From Billgrantia lactosivorans (GTDB lineage Bacteria > Pseudomonadota > Gammaproteobacteria > Pseudomonadales > Halomonadaceae): a stretch of DNA of 64,000 nt. The DNA is taken from NCBI RefSeq assembly GCF_003254665.1, contig NZ_QHGY01000001.1, positions 1,054,001 through 1,118,000 on the forward strand, read 5' to 3'. The notes beneath the pieces were generated by a model. The model was not told where the DNA came from, did no database searches, and saw only the letters and a list, made by a program, of their open reading frames with translations. The position numbers and the translations under genes are program-made. Below are positions 17,257 through 26,534 of this stretch, in pieces. The stretch's first letter is position 1; every line of letters starts with the position of its first letter.

Positions 17257-19722
17257 CTAATGCAGCGTCCGGACGTCGCCCGGCAGCGTGTCGATATGCA
17301 TCGGCGCCCAATGCCGCGGCCTGGCCCCGGGGAAATCCAGGCTCGCCCAGGGGCCGGCCAACGGCGGCGCGCCGGAGAGCCAGGCGACCAGGGCCTGGCG
17401 AAAGCCGGCGAGGAAGCTCTCGCGCTCGGGCGTTTCGCCCATGAAGAAGGAGAACCCCGCATAGAGGCCCCGTGCATAGGCCTCCCAGCTGCCGTAGTGT
17501 TCCGCGGCCAGCGCATGGGCACGCTCCAGCACACGACTGAAGGTGGCGCCGTCCAGCCAGCCGAGCTGCCGCCCGGCAATGGCCAGGTCGACCGCCTGGG
17601 CCACGTCCCAGGCGGTCATGTCCAGCTCGTTGCAGCCATCGGTGTTGTCGCGCACCCGCTGCAGGCGCAGCAGGTGGGTGCGATCCTCCTCGCTGCACTC
17701 CCCGCTCTCGAGCATGGCGATTTCCGACGCCAGCCGCTGCGCGTTCAGCGTGTAGGGCGCGTAGTTGATCTGGTACTCCTGGCGATCGCCCGCCTCGAGC
17801 AGGAAATCGAGGAACTCCTGAAGCTCGGCCTCGCCATGCAGGCCGTAGTGCCCGTCGATCCACTCGCGGATCGACACCGCTTCCCGCTCGCTCTCCACGT
17901 GCGGCTCGCTCCAGGCGGCACTGTTGAGCGGCCCCACCAGCGCCATGGCGGTGAAACGCGACAGGGTCGGCCGCGGGCCGGGCTCACGCCACTGGGACGC
18001 CTGCCAATCGAGCCAGTGGAAGGGGCTTCCCGGATCGTCCAGGTGCCAGCGGATCTCGTCGACCAGCGGCGGGTGCTCCCCTTCCGGCAGCAGGCGCTCC
18101 CACTGTGCCCAGGCCTCGAGCAGGCGGCGGGCATCGGGGTAGAAGCGGCACAGGGTCCCGCGCAGCGCCTCGGCCAGGCCCTCCAGCGCCTCGCCGTCGA
18201 ACGCCTCGCTGTCCATGGCCATCTGGAGATAGAAGGCGTACTTCTCGGCCATGTGGATGGTGGCCGCATGACGGCTGGCCTGCTTCAGCGCCACGAGGCT
18301 GCTCAGGTCGGCGGCGTCGGGCTGCCCGAACGGGGTGTTGGCGGCGGGCAGGGCCCCGTGGGCGGCATCGGCCGCCAGCTGGTTGAGGTGGTGCGCCTGG
18401 GCCGGTAGCCAGTAGCGGGTCAGCGCCTCCACGCCCTCGTCGGGATGCAGCCCGAGGGTCTCGTCGAGATAGCGCAGGGCCTCGCCGCGCCGCTCGACGG
18501 CGACCGCCGCCGCCGGCCCCTGGCGCATGCCGAACTCGGGCTCGCGAACCGAGGCCAGCGCCAGCACCCATTGTCGCGACGGGTGCCGCCAGGCCCGCAT
18601 GGCACGCCGCGATGCCTCCCGTTCCTCCTCGCTCATCAGTTGCTGCAGCGGGACACGCCAGGGGCTGACGGACGAGCCCAGCAGCAGCCCCCAGTCACGC
18701 TGCATGTCGGATAACCGATCATGACCCTCGAACAGGCTGCAGCCGCGCTGATAGGCGCGTGCCATCGCCGACCAGTCGCTGTAGCGGCGCAGCACCAGAT
18801 CGGCGCCGTGGCTGGCGAAGTCCCGAGCCTCGCTCCCCTCGAGCCAGCCCGCACAGGCACCGGCCCAGGCCAGGTCGACCAGCCGCAGCCAGTCCCAGGC
18901 GGCCCACTCCAGGGGTTCGCCGCGCTCGATGAAGGCCAGCAGCACCCGGCCATAGTCGCGCTCGCCGCCGGAGAGCCCCTCGAGCCACGCCTTTCGCTCG
19001 TCGGCCGGCGCCGCCATCAGGCGGGTGGCATCGAGATCCCAGCCCTGCCGATGGCCATACCCGGCCAGCCACAGCAGGCTCTGGATCAGCCCCGTGCGGT
19101 CGTCGATCTGCCAGTAGCGCCACAGCCACTCCTTCGCCTCGGGCCAGTCCACCTCGCCGGGGGGCGCCTCCACCACCGGGGCGAAGGCCGCCCGCAGGCG
19201 CCAGCCCTGGTCCTCGGCAGCCTCGGGCCAGAGCGAGAGGGACTTGTCCGGGCGCTGCAGCGTTAGCCATTCGCTCAGGGTCTCCCAGGTCACGCCCTCG
19301 CCGTCGCGCTCGAGCACCGCCAAGGCCTCGCAGGCCTCCCAGAAGCCGTCGTCGCCCCGCACCCAGCCCTCGGAGCTCTTGGCATGCCGCAGCGCCACGA
19401 GCCAGCTCTCCAGGTTGGGGTACTGACGGGTGATCTCGTCGGTCAGGCGCACCAGCCAGCTGCGCAGGCGCTGCTCGCCGAGCCAGCCGGCCGACCCGGC
19501 CAGGGCGAGCAGCTCGAGTGCCGCCAGCAGGCGTGCCGGATCGGCCGTACCGGTGCCAAAGGCTTCGACCAGACGCCAGCCCAACTCACCGCGATCGGCG
19601 ACGCCCAGCGCCTGCAGCCTGGCGCTGGCCGCCTTGGCGTCGACCGAATCGGGCTCGGGCTCGAAGGCCCAGTCGCACAGGACCAGCTGCTGAGCCCACC
19701 AGGCGTGAAGGGGATCGACCAA
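17257..19722 (-). CDS. Large DUF1266 domain protein with three repeats
   Basis: 821 aa, Trp-rich, no signal peptide or membrane helix. Three related blocks are visible: residues ~40-120 (GVADRGELGWRLVEAFGTG), ~235-355 (WDWLRLVDLAWAGACAGWL, then YSDWSAMARAYQRG) and ~690-800 (TAWDVAQAVDLAIAGRQLGWL, then YGSWEAYARGLYAG). The last two have the DUF1266 pattern known from E. coli YbeU/YbeR. The domain has no established function. The gene stands alone between an NlpC/P60 lipoprotein and gabD. It is longer than typical DUF1266 proteins, which usually have one or two copies. Confidence 0.75.
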   Translation of the reverse strand: MVDPLHAWWAQQLVLCDWAFEPEPDSVDAKAASARLQALGVADRGELGWRLVEAFGTGTADPARLLAALELLALAGSAGWLGEQRLRSWLVRLTDEITRQYPNLESWLVALRHAKSSEGWVRGDDGFWEACEALAVLERDGEGVTWETLSEWLTLQRPDKSLSLWPEAAEDQGWRLRAAFAPVVEAPPGEVDWPEAKEWLWRYWQIDDRTGLIQSLLWLAGYGHRQGWDLDATRLMAAPADERKAWLEGLSGGERDYGRVLLAFIERGEPLEWAAWDWLRLVDLAWAGACAGWLEGSEARDFASHGADLVLRRYSDWSAMARAYQRGCSLFEGHDRLSDMQRDWGLLLGSSVSPWRVPLQQLMSEEEREASRRAMRAWRHPSRQWVLALASVREPEFGMRQGPAAAVAVERRGEALRYLDETLGLHPDEGVEALTRYWLPAQAHHLNQLAADAAHGALPAANTPFGQPDAADLSSLVALKQASRHAATIHMAEKYAFYLQMAMDSEAFDGEALEGLAEALRGTLCRFYPDARRLLEAWAQWERLLPEGEHPPLVDEIRWHLDDPGSPFHWLDWQASQWREPGPRPTLSRFTAMALVGPLNSAAWSEPHVESEREAVSIREWIDGHYGLHGEAELQEFLDFLLEAGDRQEYQINYAPYTLNAQRLASEIAMLESGECSEEDRTHLLRLQRVRDNTDGCNELDMTAWDVAQAVDLAIAGRQLGWLDGATFSRVLERAHALAAEHYGSWEAYARGLYAGFSFFMGETPERESFLAGFRQALVAWLSGAPPLAGPWASLDFPGARPRHWAPMHIDTLPGDVRTLH

Positions 19723-19928
19723 GGCTCACCTCGACGTTCAACCAGCGGAGACAAAGGCGCGGCGCTGCCGCACCAAAGGAAATCGGCGCCTAGTGTAACG
19801 GAAAGCGCGGCCCACGCCGATGGCTCAAGGCGGCAAAAAAGCCTCGCCCCGCGTCAATGGGAGGCTTGGCGCGGCGTTTTAAATAATGCACACTCGTCAA
19901 ACAAGATAACCATTCCGTGGAGAAACCC

Positions 19929-21374
19929 ATGACTCTCCCTGCCGATATCGTCATCGACAAGGCCTACATCGGTGGCCAGTGGCGCGACGCCGAGCGCCGT
20001 TTCAGCGTGACCGACCCCGCCAGCGGCGAGACGCTGGCCAGCGTGCCGGACTTGACCGCAGACGACGCGCGCGATGCCGTGGCGGCGGCGGAGGCGGCCT
20101 GGCCGGCCTGGCGCCGCCAGCCGGCCAAGCAGCGCGCCGCCCTGCTGCGCGCCTGGTTCGATGCCATCATGACCCACCAGGAGCCGCTGGCGCGGCTGAT
20201 GACCCGGGAGCAGGGCAAGCCGCTGACGGAGTCTCGCGGCGAGGTCGCCTACGGCGCATCGTTCGTCGAGTTCTACGCCGAGGAGGCCAAGCGCATGGCG
20301 GGCGAGACCCTGCCCAGCCATGGCGCCGACAAGCGCATCCTGGTCTTTCGCGAACCGATCGGCGTGGTGGCGGCCATCACCCCGTGGAACTTCCCGCTGG
20401 CGATGATCACGCGCAAGTGCGCGCCGGCGCTGGCCGCCGGCTGCCCGGTGGTGATCAAGCCGGCCGAGGCCACGCCGCTGACCGCCCTGGCGCTGGCCAA
20501 GCTGGCCGAGGACGTCGGCTTCCCCGCCGGGGTGCTCAACGTGGTCACGGCGAGCCGCCCCGCGGCGATCGGCGACGTGCTGACCGGCGATCCGCGGGTG
20601 CGCAAAGTCTCCTTCACCGGCTCCACCGCGGTGGGCAAGACCCTGCTCGCCCAGTGTGCCGGCACGGTCAAGAAGGCTTCCATGGAGCTCGGCGGCAACG
20701 CCCCCTTCATCGTCTTCGACGACGCCGACCTGGACGCCGCGGTGGAAGGCGCGGTGGCCTCCAAGTACCGCAACTCCGGCCAGACCTGCGTCTGCACCAA
20801 CCGCCTGCTGGTGCAGGCCGGCGTCTACGACGCCTTCCTGGAGAAACTGACCCGGCGCGTCGCCGAGCTGAAGGTCGGCAACGGCCTGGACGACGGCGTG
20901 ATGCAGGGGCCACTGATCAACCAGGCCGCCGTGGACAAGGTGCAGTCGCACATCGCCGACGCCCTGGCCAAGGGCGGCCGCCTGGTCTGCGGCGGCGAGC
21001 CTCACGCGCTGGGCGGCACCTTCTTCCAGCCCACCGTGATCGCCGACGTCACCGACGAGATGCGCGTGGCCACGGAAGAGACCTTCGGCCCGCTGGCGGC
21101 GGTATTTCGCTTCGACAGCGACGACGAGGCCATCGCCATGGCCAATGCCACGGAGTTCGGCCTGGCGGCGTACTTCTACGCCCGCGACTATCGCCGTATC
21201 TGGCATGTCATGGAGGGCCTGGAGTATGGCATGGTGGCCGTCAACGAAGGGATTCTCTCCACCGAGCTCGCCCCCTTCGGCGGCGTCAAGGAGTCCGGCC
21301 TGGGGCGCGAAGGTTCCCACCACGGCCTGGATGAATTCACTGAACTAAAATACGTTTGTGTCGGCGGACTGTGA
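19929..21374 (+). CDS. gabD: NAD(P)-dependent succinate-semialdehyde dehydrogenase
   Basis: 481 aa, the E. coli GabD length. It oxidises succinate semialdehyde to succinate, the second step of GABA degradation. Aldehyde dehydrogenase hallmarks are visible: ITPWNFPLAMITRK, FTGSTAVGK, the general base in MELGGNAPFIVFDDAD, and the catalytic Cys in NSGQTCVCTNR (the CVC pair is as in GabD, where it forms a redox switch). The start at 19929 has TGGAG 7 nt upstream and is preferred over an in-frame GTG at 19917. gabT follows 31 bp later in an obvious operon. Confidence 0.96.
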   Translation: MTLPADIVIDKAYIGGQWRDAERRFSVTDPASGETLASVPDLTADDARDAVAAAEAAWPAWRRQPAKQRAALLRAWFDAIMTHQEPLARLMTREQGKPLTESRGEVAYGASFVEFYAEEAKRMAGETLPSHGADKRILVFREPIGVVAAITPWNFPLAMITRKCAPALAAGCPVVIKPAEATPLTALALAKLAEDVGFPAGVLNVVTASRPAAIGDVLTGDPRVRKVSFTGSTAVGKTLLAQCAGTVKKASMELGGNAPFIVFDDADLDAAVEGAVASKYRNSGQTCVCTNRLLVQAGVYDAFLEKLTRRVAELKVGNGLDDGVMQGPLINQAAVDKVQSHIADALAKGGRLVCGGEPHALGGTFFQPTVIADVTDEMRVATEETFGPLAAVFRFDSDDEAIAMANATEFGLAAYFYARDYRRIWHVMEGLEYGMVAVNEGILSTELAPFGGVKESGLGREGSHHGLDEFTELKYVCVGGL

Positions 21375-21405
21375 TCGACAGCAGCGACTTTCCATGGAGG
21401 CCTAG

Positions 21406-22698
21406 ATGAACAACGCACAGCTCAATGAACTCAAGCAGCGCTACGTCGCCAACGGCGCCGCGAGCCCTGCCACCCAGTTCGCGGATCGCGCCGAGAACGC
21501 GCTGATCTGGGACGCCGACGGCAACCGGATCATCGACTTCGCCGGGGGTATCGGCGTGCTCAACATCGGTCATCGCCACCCCAAGGTGGTGGCGGCGGTC
21601 AAGGCCCAGCTCGACAAGCTGATGCACACCTGCCAGACCGTGATGCCGTATGAAGGCTACGTCAAGGTGGCCGAACGCCTGAGCCAGGTCACCCCCGTGC
21701 GCGGCCACGCCAAGGTAATGCTGGCCAATTCCGGCGCCGAGGCGCTGGAGAACGCGGTCAAGATCGCCCGCGCCGCCACCGGCAAGAACAACGTCATCTG
21801 CTTCGACGGCGGCTACCACGGCCGAACCTTCATGACCATGGCCATGAACGGCAAGGTCGCGCCCTACGCCACCGACTTCGGCAGCATGCCGGGCAACGTC
21901 TTTCGCGCTCCCTTCCCCGTGCCCTACCACGGCGTCAGCGAGGACGAGGCGCTGCGCGGCCTGAAGATGGCGATCAAGACCGACGCCAACCCCCGCGACA
22001 CCGCGGCCATCGTGCTCGAGCCGGTGCTCGGCGAAGGCGGCTTCTACCCCGCCCCCGCCAGCTTCCTCAAGGCGATCCGCGAGATCTGCGACGAGCACGG
22101 CATGCTGATGATCATCGACGAGGTGCAGTCGGGCTTCGGCCGTACCGGCAAGCTGTTCGCCATCGAGCACAGCGGCGTCGAGCCGGACATCATCACCATG
22201 GCCAAGAGCATGGCCGACGGCATGCCGATCTCCGCCGTGGTGGGCACCGACCGGGTGATGGACGCCTCCGGCCCCAACTCGCTGGGCGGCACCTACACCG
22301 GCAACCCGCTCTCCTGCGCCGCCACCCTGGCCGTGCTCGACGTCTTCGAGGAGGAGAGAATCCTCGAGAAGAGCCAGGCCCTCGGCGACAAGCTGGCCAA
22401 GCGCTTCGCCCAGTGGCAGAGCGACTTCGACTGCGTCGACAATGCCCGCCACATGGGCGCCATGGCGGCCATCGACCTGGTCTCGGACAAGAGCAAGCAC
22501 ACACCCGACGCCGACCTGGCCGGCGCGCTGTGCAAGAAGGCGCGCGAGATGGGGTTGATCCTGCTCTCCTGCGGCCTCTACGGCAACACCATCCGCTTCC
22601 TGATGCCGGTGACCATCGAGGACGAGATCCTCGAGGAGGGCCTGGACATCGTCGAGGCCGCGCTCAAGGAGCTGGTCGGCAGCAAGGCCACCGCCTGA
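21406..22698 (+). CDS. gabT: 4-aminobutyrate aminotransferase
   Basis: 430 aa PLP-dependent class III aminotransferase. It converts GABA and 2-oxoglutarate to succinate semialdehyde and glutamate, feeding GabD. Seen: the PLP phosphate site NSGAEALENAVKIAR, FDGGYHGRTFMTMAMNG, the PLP Asp in MIIDEVQSGFGRTGK, and the Schiff-base Lys in ITMAKSMADGMP. A GGAGGCC ribosome site precedes the ATG. No dedicated GABA permease or GabR-type regulator is next to the pair. Confidence 0.96.
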   Translation: MNNAQLNELKQRYVANGAASPATQFADRAENALIWDADGNRIIDFAGGIGVLNIGHRHPKVVAAVKAQLDKLMHTCQTVMPYEGYVKVAERLSQVTPVRGHAKVMLANSGAEALENAVKIARAATGKNNVICFDGGYHGRTFMTMAMNGKVAPYATDFGSMPGNVFRAPFPVPYHGVSEDEALRGLKMAIKTDANPRDTAAIVLEPVLGEGGFYPAPASFLKAIREICDEHGMLMIIDEVQSGFGRTGKLFAIEHSGVEPDIITMAKSMADGMPISAVVGTDRVMDASGPNSLGGTYTGNPLSCAATLAVLDVFEEERILEKSQALGDKLAKRFAQWQSDFDCVDNARHMGAMAAIDLVSDKSKHTPDADLAGALCKKAREMGLILLSCGLYGNTIRFLMPVTIEDEILEEGLDIVEAALKELVGSKATA

Positions 22699-22716
22699 CC
22701 TTTCTTGCAGCGAAAC

Positions 22717-22750
22717 ACGCCCGCCGGCAGTCGATGCCGGCGGGCGTTTT
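22717..22750 (+). terminator. Terminator of gabDT
   Basis: 13-bp perfect stem (22717-22729 with 22735-22747), 5-nt loop, followed by TTTT. It also separates gabT from the convergent katE. Confidence 0.9.
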
Positions 22751-22776
22751 CGTTCATGCCGTATCAGCGCTGGAAG

Positions 22777-24924
22777 TCATGCGGGCATGTCATTCGCTTG
22801 AGCGTCTCTCGCCCAAACCCGATGCTGCCCCATGGCTTCGCGCAGCGGGGGAAACACCTCGTCCACCGAGGCGCCGGTCAGCACGCCCTCGCCGGTGGGC
22901 ACGTCCGCCGCATCCAGCAGCAGCTTGCCCTCGCCGGCGGCGGCGATCGCCTTGAGATGCTTGTAGGCCTCCTGCACGTAGTAGCGCCCCTGCCCCGACC
23001 GGGCCAGCGCATCCACGCTGTCGCGGCCGCCGGGCACGAACACCGCATCCACCGCCACCGAGGGCATGCCGTTGAGCATGGCATCGGGAGTCACGTGCTT
23101 GCCGTTCGCGGCCCGGACCGGCGACATGCTGGGTGCGATCACCATGCCCTGGGCGCCCTCGGCCTCGAGCTGCTTCTTGAGCGCCTCGACCTGGTCGGCG
23201 GCGACGCCGTCGGCGACCAGGATCGCCACCTTGCGGTAGCGGATGTTGCCGGGCAGGCGCGCCATCAGGCTCAGTGCCGGCGACTCGAGCTGGGAGCTCG
23301 CGCCCAGCTCCTCGGGCGCGGCCGGCTTCTGCGTCGGCGCCTCGATCCCGTGGTTCTCGCCGACACGACGGGCCAGCTCCAGGTCGATGTTGGGCAGGAT
23401 CTCCCGGATCACCCGCTCGCGGATCCAGGGTCGCTGCACCTTGGATAGCTCGAAGGTATAGGCGGCGATGATGTGCTCCTTCTCCACCTCGGTCTGGCTG
23501 TTCCAGAACAGCGTGGCCTGGGAGTAGTGGTCGCCGAACGAGGGGCTGCGGGCACGGATCTTGTGCGCGTCGATGCGCTCGTAGTGGGACTCGAAGCCAC
23601 CGTTCTCCGGCCCCGCCGGGGTCTCGCTGGGCCAGCCGCCGTCGATGGAGTTGGGCTCGTAGGAGGCCTGGCCCTTGTTGATGGTCTGGCGGTGCATCGC
23701 GTCGCGCTGGTTGTTGTGGAACGGGCACACCGGCTGGTTGATGGGCAGCTCGTTGAAGTTGGGTCCGCCCAGGCGCAGCATCTGGGTGTCCAGGTAGGAG
23801 AACAGCCGGCCCTGCAGCAGCGGATCGTTGCTGAAATCGATGCCCGGCACCACGTGGGCCGGGTTGAAGGCGACCTGCTCGGTCTCGGCAAAATAGTTGT
23901 CGGGGTTGCGGTCGAGCACCATCTTGCCGATGGGCGTGACCGGCACCAATTCCTCGGGGATGAGCTTGGTCGGATCGAGGAGATCGAAGTCGAACCGGTG
24001 TTCGTCCTCCTCTTCCACTACCTGGATGCCGAGTTCGAATTCGAGGAAGTCGCCGTTCTCGATGTCCTCCCACATCATGCGGCGATTGAAGTCGGGGTCG
24101 CGGCCCCACAGCTTCTGCGCCTCGTCCCAGATCAGCGAGCAGGTACCCGCCAGCGGCTTCCAGTGGAACTTGGCGAAGCGCGCCTTGCCCTGCCTGTCGA
24201 TCAGGCGGAAGGTATGCACGCCGAAGCCCTCCATGTTGCGGTAGTGGCGCGGGAAGGCGCGGTCCGACATGGTCCACAGCACCATGTGGGTCGATTCCGG
24301 CATCAGCGAGACGAAATCCCAGAAGGTATCGTGGGCGGATTGGCCCTGGGGGATCTCGTTGTGCGGCTCGGGCTTCACCGCATGCACGAAATCGGGAAAC
24401 TTGATCGCATCCTGGATGAAGAACACCGGCATGTTGTTCCCCACCAGGTCCCAGTTGCCCTCGTCGGTATAGAACTTGGTGGCGAAGCCGCGCACGTCGC
24501 GCACGGTGTCGTTGGAACCGCGAGCGCCCTGCACGGTGGAGAAGCGCACGAACACCGGCGTCTTCTTCTTGGGGTCCTGGAACAAGCCCGCCTTGGAGAA
24601 CCGCGCGGCCTCGTCATAGGGCTGGAAATGGCCGTGGGCCGCGGCTCCGCGGGCATGGACGATACGTTCGGGGATGCGCTCGTTGTCGAAGTGGTTGAGT
24701 TTCTCGCGGAAGACGAAGTCCTCGAGCAGCGTCGGCCCGCGTTCTCCCGCCTTCAGCGAGTTGTGGTTGTCGGCGATGCGTGCGCCGTGGTTGGTGCGCA
24801 GGTCGTGACCGGTGGCGTCGCTGCGGTATCTCTCGAGCTGCTCCGACTTGCTGCGTTCGGTGGTCTTGAAGTCGGTGTCGTTGGCTTGGCCGCTGTTGGG
24901 CGTGGTGTGGGGGTTGTTCGCCAT
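22777..24924 (-). CDS. katE: Large-subunit catalase HPII with DJ-1/PfpI-like C-terminal domain
   Basis: 715 aa, the large clade 2 catalase type (E. coli KatE is 753 aa). It dismutates hydrogen peroxide. The catalytic His is in [14 protein letters not shown] (residue ~91), the distal Asn in the [14 protein letters not shown] region, and the haem Tyr in [14 protein letters not shown]. Residues ~560-710 form the class I glutamine amidotransferase-like domain of this clade ([33 protein letters not shown]). A strong GAAGGAG precedes the ATG. A KatE gene is often RpoS-controlled; a CTACCTT element on the reverse strand near 25030 is compatible with that but weak. Confidence 0.95.
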   Translation of the reverse strand: MANNPHTTPNSGQANDTDFKTTERSKSEQLERYRSDATGHDLRTNHGARIADNHNSLKAGERGPTLLEDFVFREKLNHFDNERIPERIVHARGAAAHGHFQPYDEAARFSKAGLFQDPKKKTPVFVRFSTVQGARGSNDTVRDVRGFATKFYTDEGNWDLVGNNMPVFFIQDAIKFPDFVHAVKPEPHNEIPQGQSAHDTFWDFVSLMPESTHMVLWTMSDRAFPRHYRNMEGFGVHTFRLIDRQGKARFAKFHWKPLAGTCSLIWDEAQKLWGRDPDFNRRMMWEDIENGDFLEFELGIQVVEEEDEHRFDFDLLDPTKLIPEELVPVTPIGKMVLDRNPDNYFAETEQVAFNPAHVVPGIDFSNDPLLQGRLFSYLDTQMLRLGGPNFNELPINQPVCPFHNNQRDAMHRQTINKGQASYEPNSIDGGWPSETPAGPENGGFESHYERIDAHKIRARSPSFGDHYSQATLFWNSQTEVEKEHIIAAYTFELSKVQRPWIRERVIREILPNIDLELARRVGENHGIEAPTQKPAAPEELGASSQLESPALSLMARLPGNIRYRKVAILVADGVAADQVEALKKQLEAEGAQGMVIAPSMSPVRAANGKHVTPDAMLNGMPSVAVDAVFVPGGRDSVDALARSGQGRYYVQEAYKHLKAIAAAGEGKLLLDAADVPTGEGVLTGASVDEVFPPLREAMGQHRVWARDAQANDMPA

Positions 24925-25277
24925 GCTGCTACTCCTTCGGGCGGTATCGATCCATCTCCCTGCGCGGCTGGTTCACCCGCCTGCGGCCATCGCGGCCCGG
25001 CGGCCTCGTTCGTCCGGCATCGTTGACAAGGTAGCCACGCCCCTCACGAGCGCCAATCAGCCCAGGCTATGGGAACAAAAGGAAACGTTAATCGGCTTCT
25101 GCTCGCTTCCGCCGCGGTCGCTATCAATAGGCGCGGCGGCTTGATGACGAGGCCCACGAGAGGCCCGTCGATCCGGTCGCGGTGGTGGACGGCAGCTGCA
25201 CTTTCTGAAGCGACGAGCACACGCGAAGCGGCCCGGGCATCGCCCGGGCCGCCAGCTTCCCCATCGAGGCATTACGG
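24925..25277. other. Gene-free spacer upstream of katE
   Basis: 353 bp between the katE start and the end of the next reverse gene. It should hold the katE promoter. The only clear structure is a perfect GCGGCCCGGGC / GCCCGGGCCGC hairpin at 25228-25252, just after the stop of the small membrane gene, without a T-tract; it may be that gene's terminator. No open frame with a convincing start was found. Confidence 0.6.
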
Positions 25278-25520
25278 CTAGCGCTGTCTGACCTTGGAAA
25301 TGATCCACAGCAGCACCACCGCCCCCACCGTGGCCGTGACCAGCGAGCCGATGAAGCCGCCGGCCTGGAGCCCCAGCAGGCGGAACAGGAAACCGCCGAT
25401 CACCGCCCCCACGATGCCCACGCCGATGTTGGGCAGGATGCCGAAGCCGCCGCCGCGCATGATGTTGCCGGCGATCCAGCCCGCCAGCCCACCGATGATC
25501 AGCCAGGCGATAAGTCCCAT
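25278..25520 (-). CDS. GlsB/YeaQ/YmgE family small membrane protein
   Basis: 80 aa, three hydrophobic helices rich in Gly: GLIAWLIIGGLAGWIAGNIM, GVGIVGAVIGGFLFRLLGL and VTATVGAVVLLWIISKV. This is the transglycosylase-associated (YeaQ/YmgE/GlsB) family, often induced by general stress. No enzyme activity has been shown for the family. A GGAGAG ribosome site precedes the ATG. It stands upstream of katE on the same strand but 353 bp away, so common transcription is doubtful. Confidence 0.9.
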   Translation of the reverse strand: MGLIAWLIIGGLAGWIAGNIMRGGGFGILPNIGVGIVGAVIGGFLFRLLGLQAGGFIGSLVTATVGAVVLLWIISKVRQR

Positions 25521-25606
25521 GTCGTCTCTCCTTTCCCTTTGATCGAAACTCGCCCCCGCGGGGGACCTAGATGGCGCTCAAGCGCGGCTTTCCTGCCCAG
25601 CGTAGC

Positions 25607-26161
25607 TCAGAATGACGAGCCGGGCTGCTCCAGGAAGGCCAGCTCCTCTTCGCTCGACCTGCGGCCGAGGATGGCGTTGCGGTGCGGATAGCGGCCGAAG
25701 CGCCGCAGGATGTCGCGGTGCAGGTGCTCGTAGCGCAGGTTGTCCTCGAGCCCGGGCTGGTCGAACAGCCGCAACGCCTCGTCGTGGATGACCAGCGACT
25801 CGCTGTGCATGTAGGGCAGGTAGAAAAAACGACGCCAGTCGATCTCCAGCTCGAGGTCGCAGCCCCGGGCCACGACCTCCTGGGCCAGCGCCAGCGCCAT
25901 GGCGTCCTGGGCGAAGGCGCGCGGATCGTCGCGGTAGAGGTTGCGCGAGAACTGATCCAGCACCAGGATCTCGGCCAGCCTTCCCCGGGGCGTGGTGCGC
26001 CACCCCCACAGCTCGCCGGCCGCCGCCGCGCCATGCAACGCGGCGAAGCGCTCGCGGATCGTGCCATCGAGCTCGGTATCCTTGCGAAACCACTGGGCCG
26101 GCTCGAGCTCCTCGAACCAGAAGGCGATGACCGCGTCGCGGCCGGGCAGTCTCGCGTCCAT
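25607..26161 (-). CDS. DUF924 family protein
   Basis: 184 aa soluble helical protein. It matches the DUF924 (TPR-like) family: AVIAFWFEELEPAQWFRKD at the N-terminus, LAEILVLDQFSRNLYRDDPRAF in the middle, FFYLPYMHSESL and the C-terminal FGRYPHRNAILGRRSSEEE. The family is widespread but of unknown function. The ATG at 26161 is preferred; longer readings add a low-complexity leader. It is divergent from a 59-aa membrane peptide gene, with about 80 bp between them. Confidence 0.88.
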   Translation of the reverse strand: MDARLPGRDAVIAFWFEELEPAQWFRKDTELDGTIRERFAALHGAAAAGELWGWRTTPRGRLAEILVLDQFSRNLYRDDPRAFAQDAMALALAQEVVARGCDLELEIDWRRFFYLPYMHSESLVIHDEALRLFDQPGLEDNLRYEHLHRDILRRFGRYPHRNAILGRRSSEEELAFLEQPGSSF

Positions 26162-26243
26162 GTCGTGTCCTCGTCGCGTGGGCTGCTGATATCATGCCCC
26201 TGAGCTTCGCACTTTTCACCCTTCACGCGCCACGGGAGCTGCC

Positions 26244-26423
26244 ATGACGCCCATGCTCGGCATGTTCGCCTTCGTCTTCAATCTCGTCGGCCTGGTGATC
26301 TGCCTCGTCGGCCTGACGCTCGCCCAGCGCCTGGAGAAGCGCTGGCCGGGCCATGCCCTGGCCGGGCTGGGCTTCCTGGTTGCCACGATACCGATCTGGG
26401 GCCAGTGGCTGCTGGCCCGGTAA
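26244..26423 (+). CDS. Small two-helix membrane protein (59 aa)
   Basis: Short gene with a ribosome site (GGGAG) about 7 nt before the ATG. The product is MTPMLGMFAFVFNLVGLV followed by ICLVGLTLAQRLEKRW, then PGHALAGLGFLVATIPI and WGQWLLAR. It has two predicted helices separated by a basic loop and ends in a normal TAA. I do not recognise a family. It is followed 111 bp later by an MFS transporter on the same strand. Codon use (GC-rich third positions) matches its neighbours, which supports it being translated. Confidence 0.6.
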   Translation: MTPMLGMFAFVFNLVGLVICLVGLTLAQRLEKRWPGHALAGLGFLVATIPIWGQWLLAR

Positions 26424-26534
26424 GCCAGCAGCCGATGCGAAAGCCGGCCGTTGCCAATGTCTCCCTGCCGGATGGAGACTGGCTGGGATCGGCCAGCCCT
26501 GTCCACGAAACGCGCTGATACCCCGGAGAACGCC

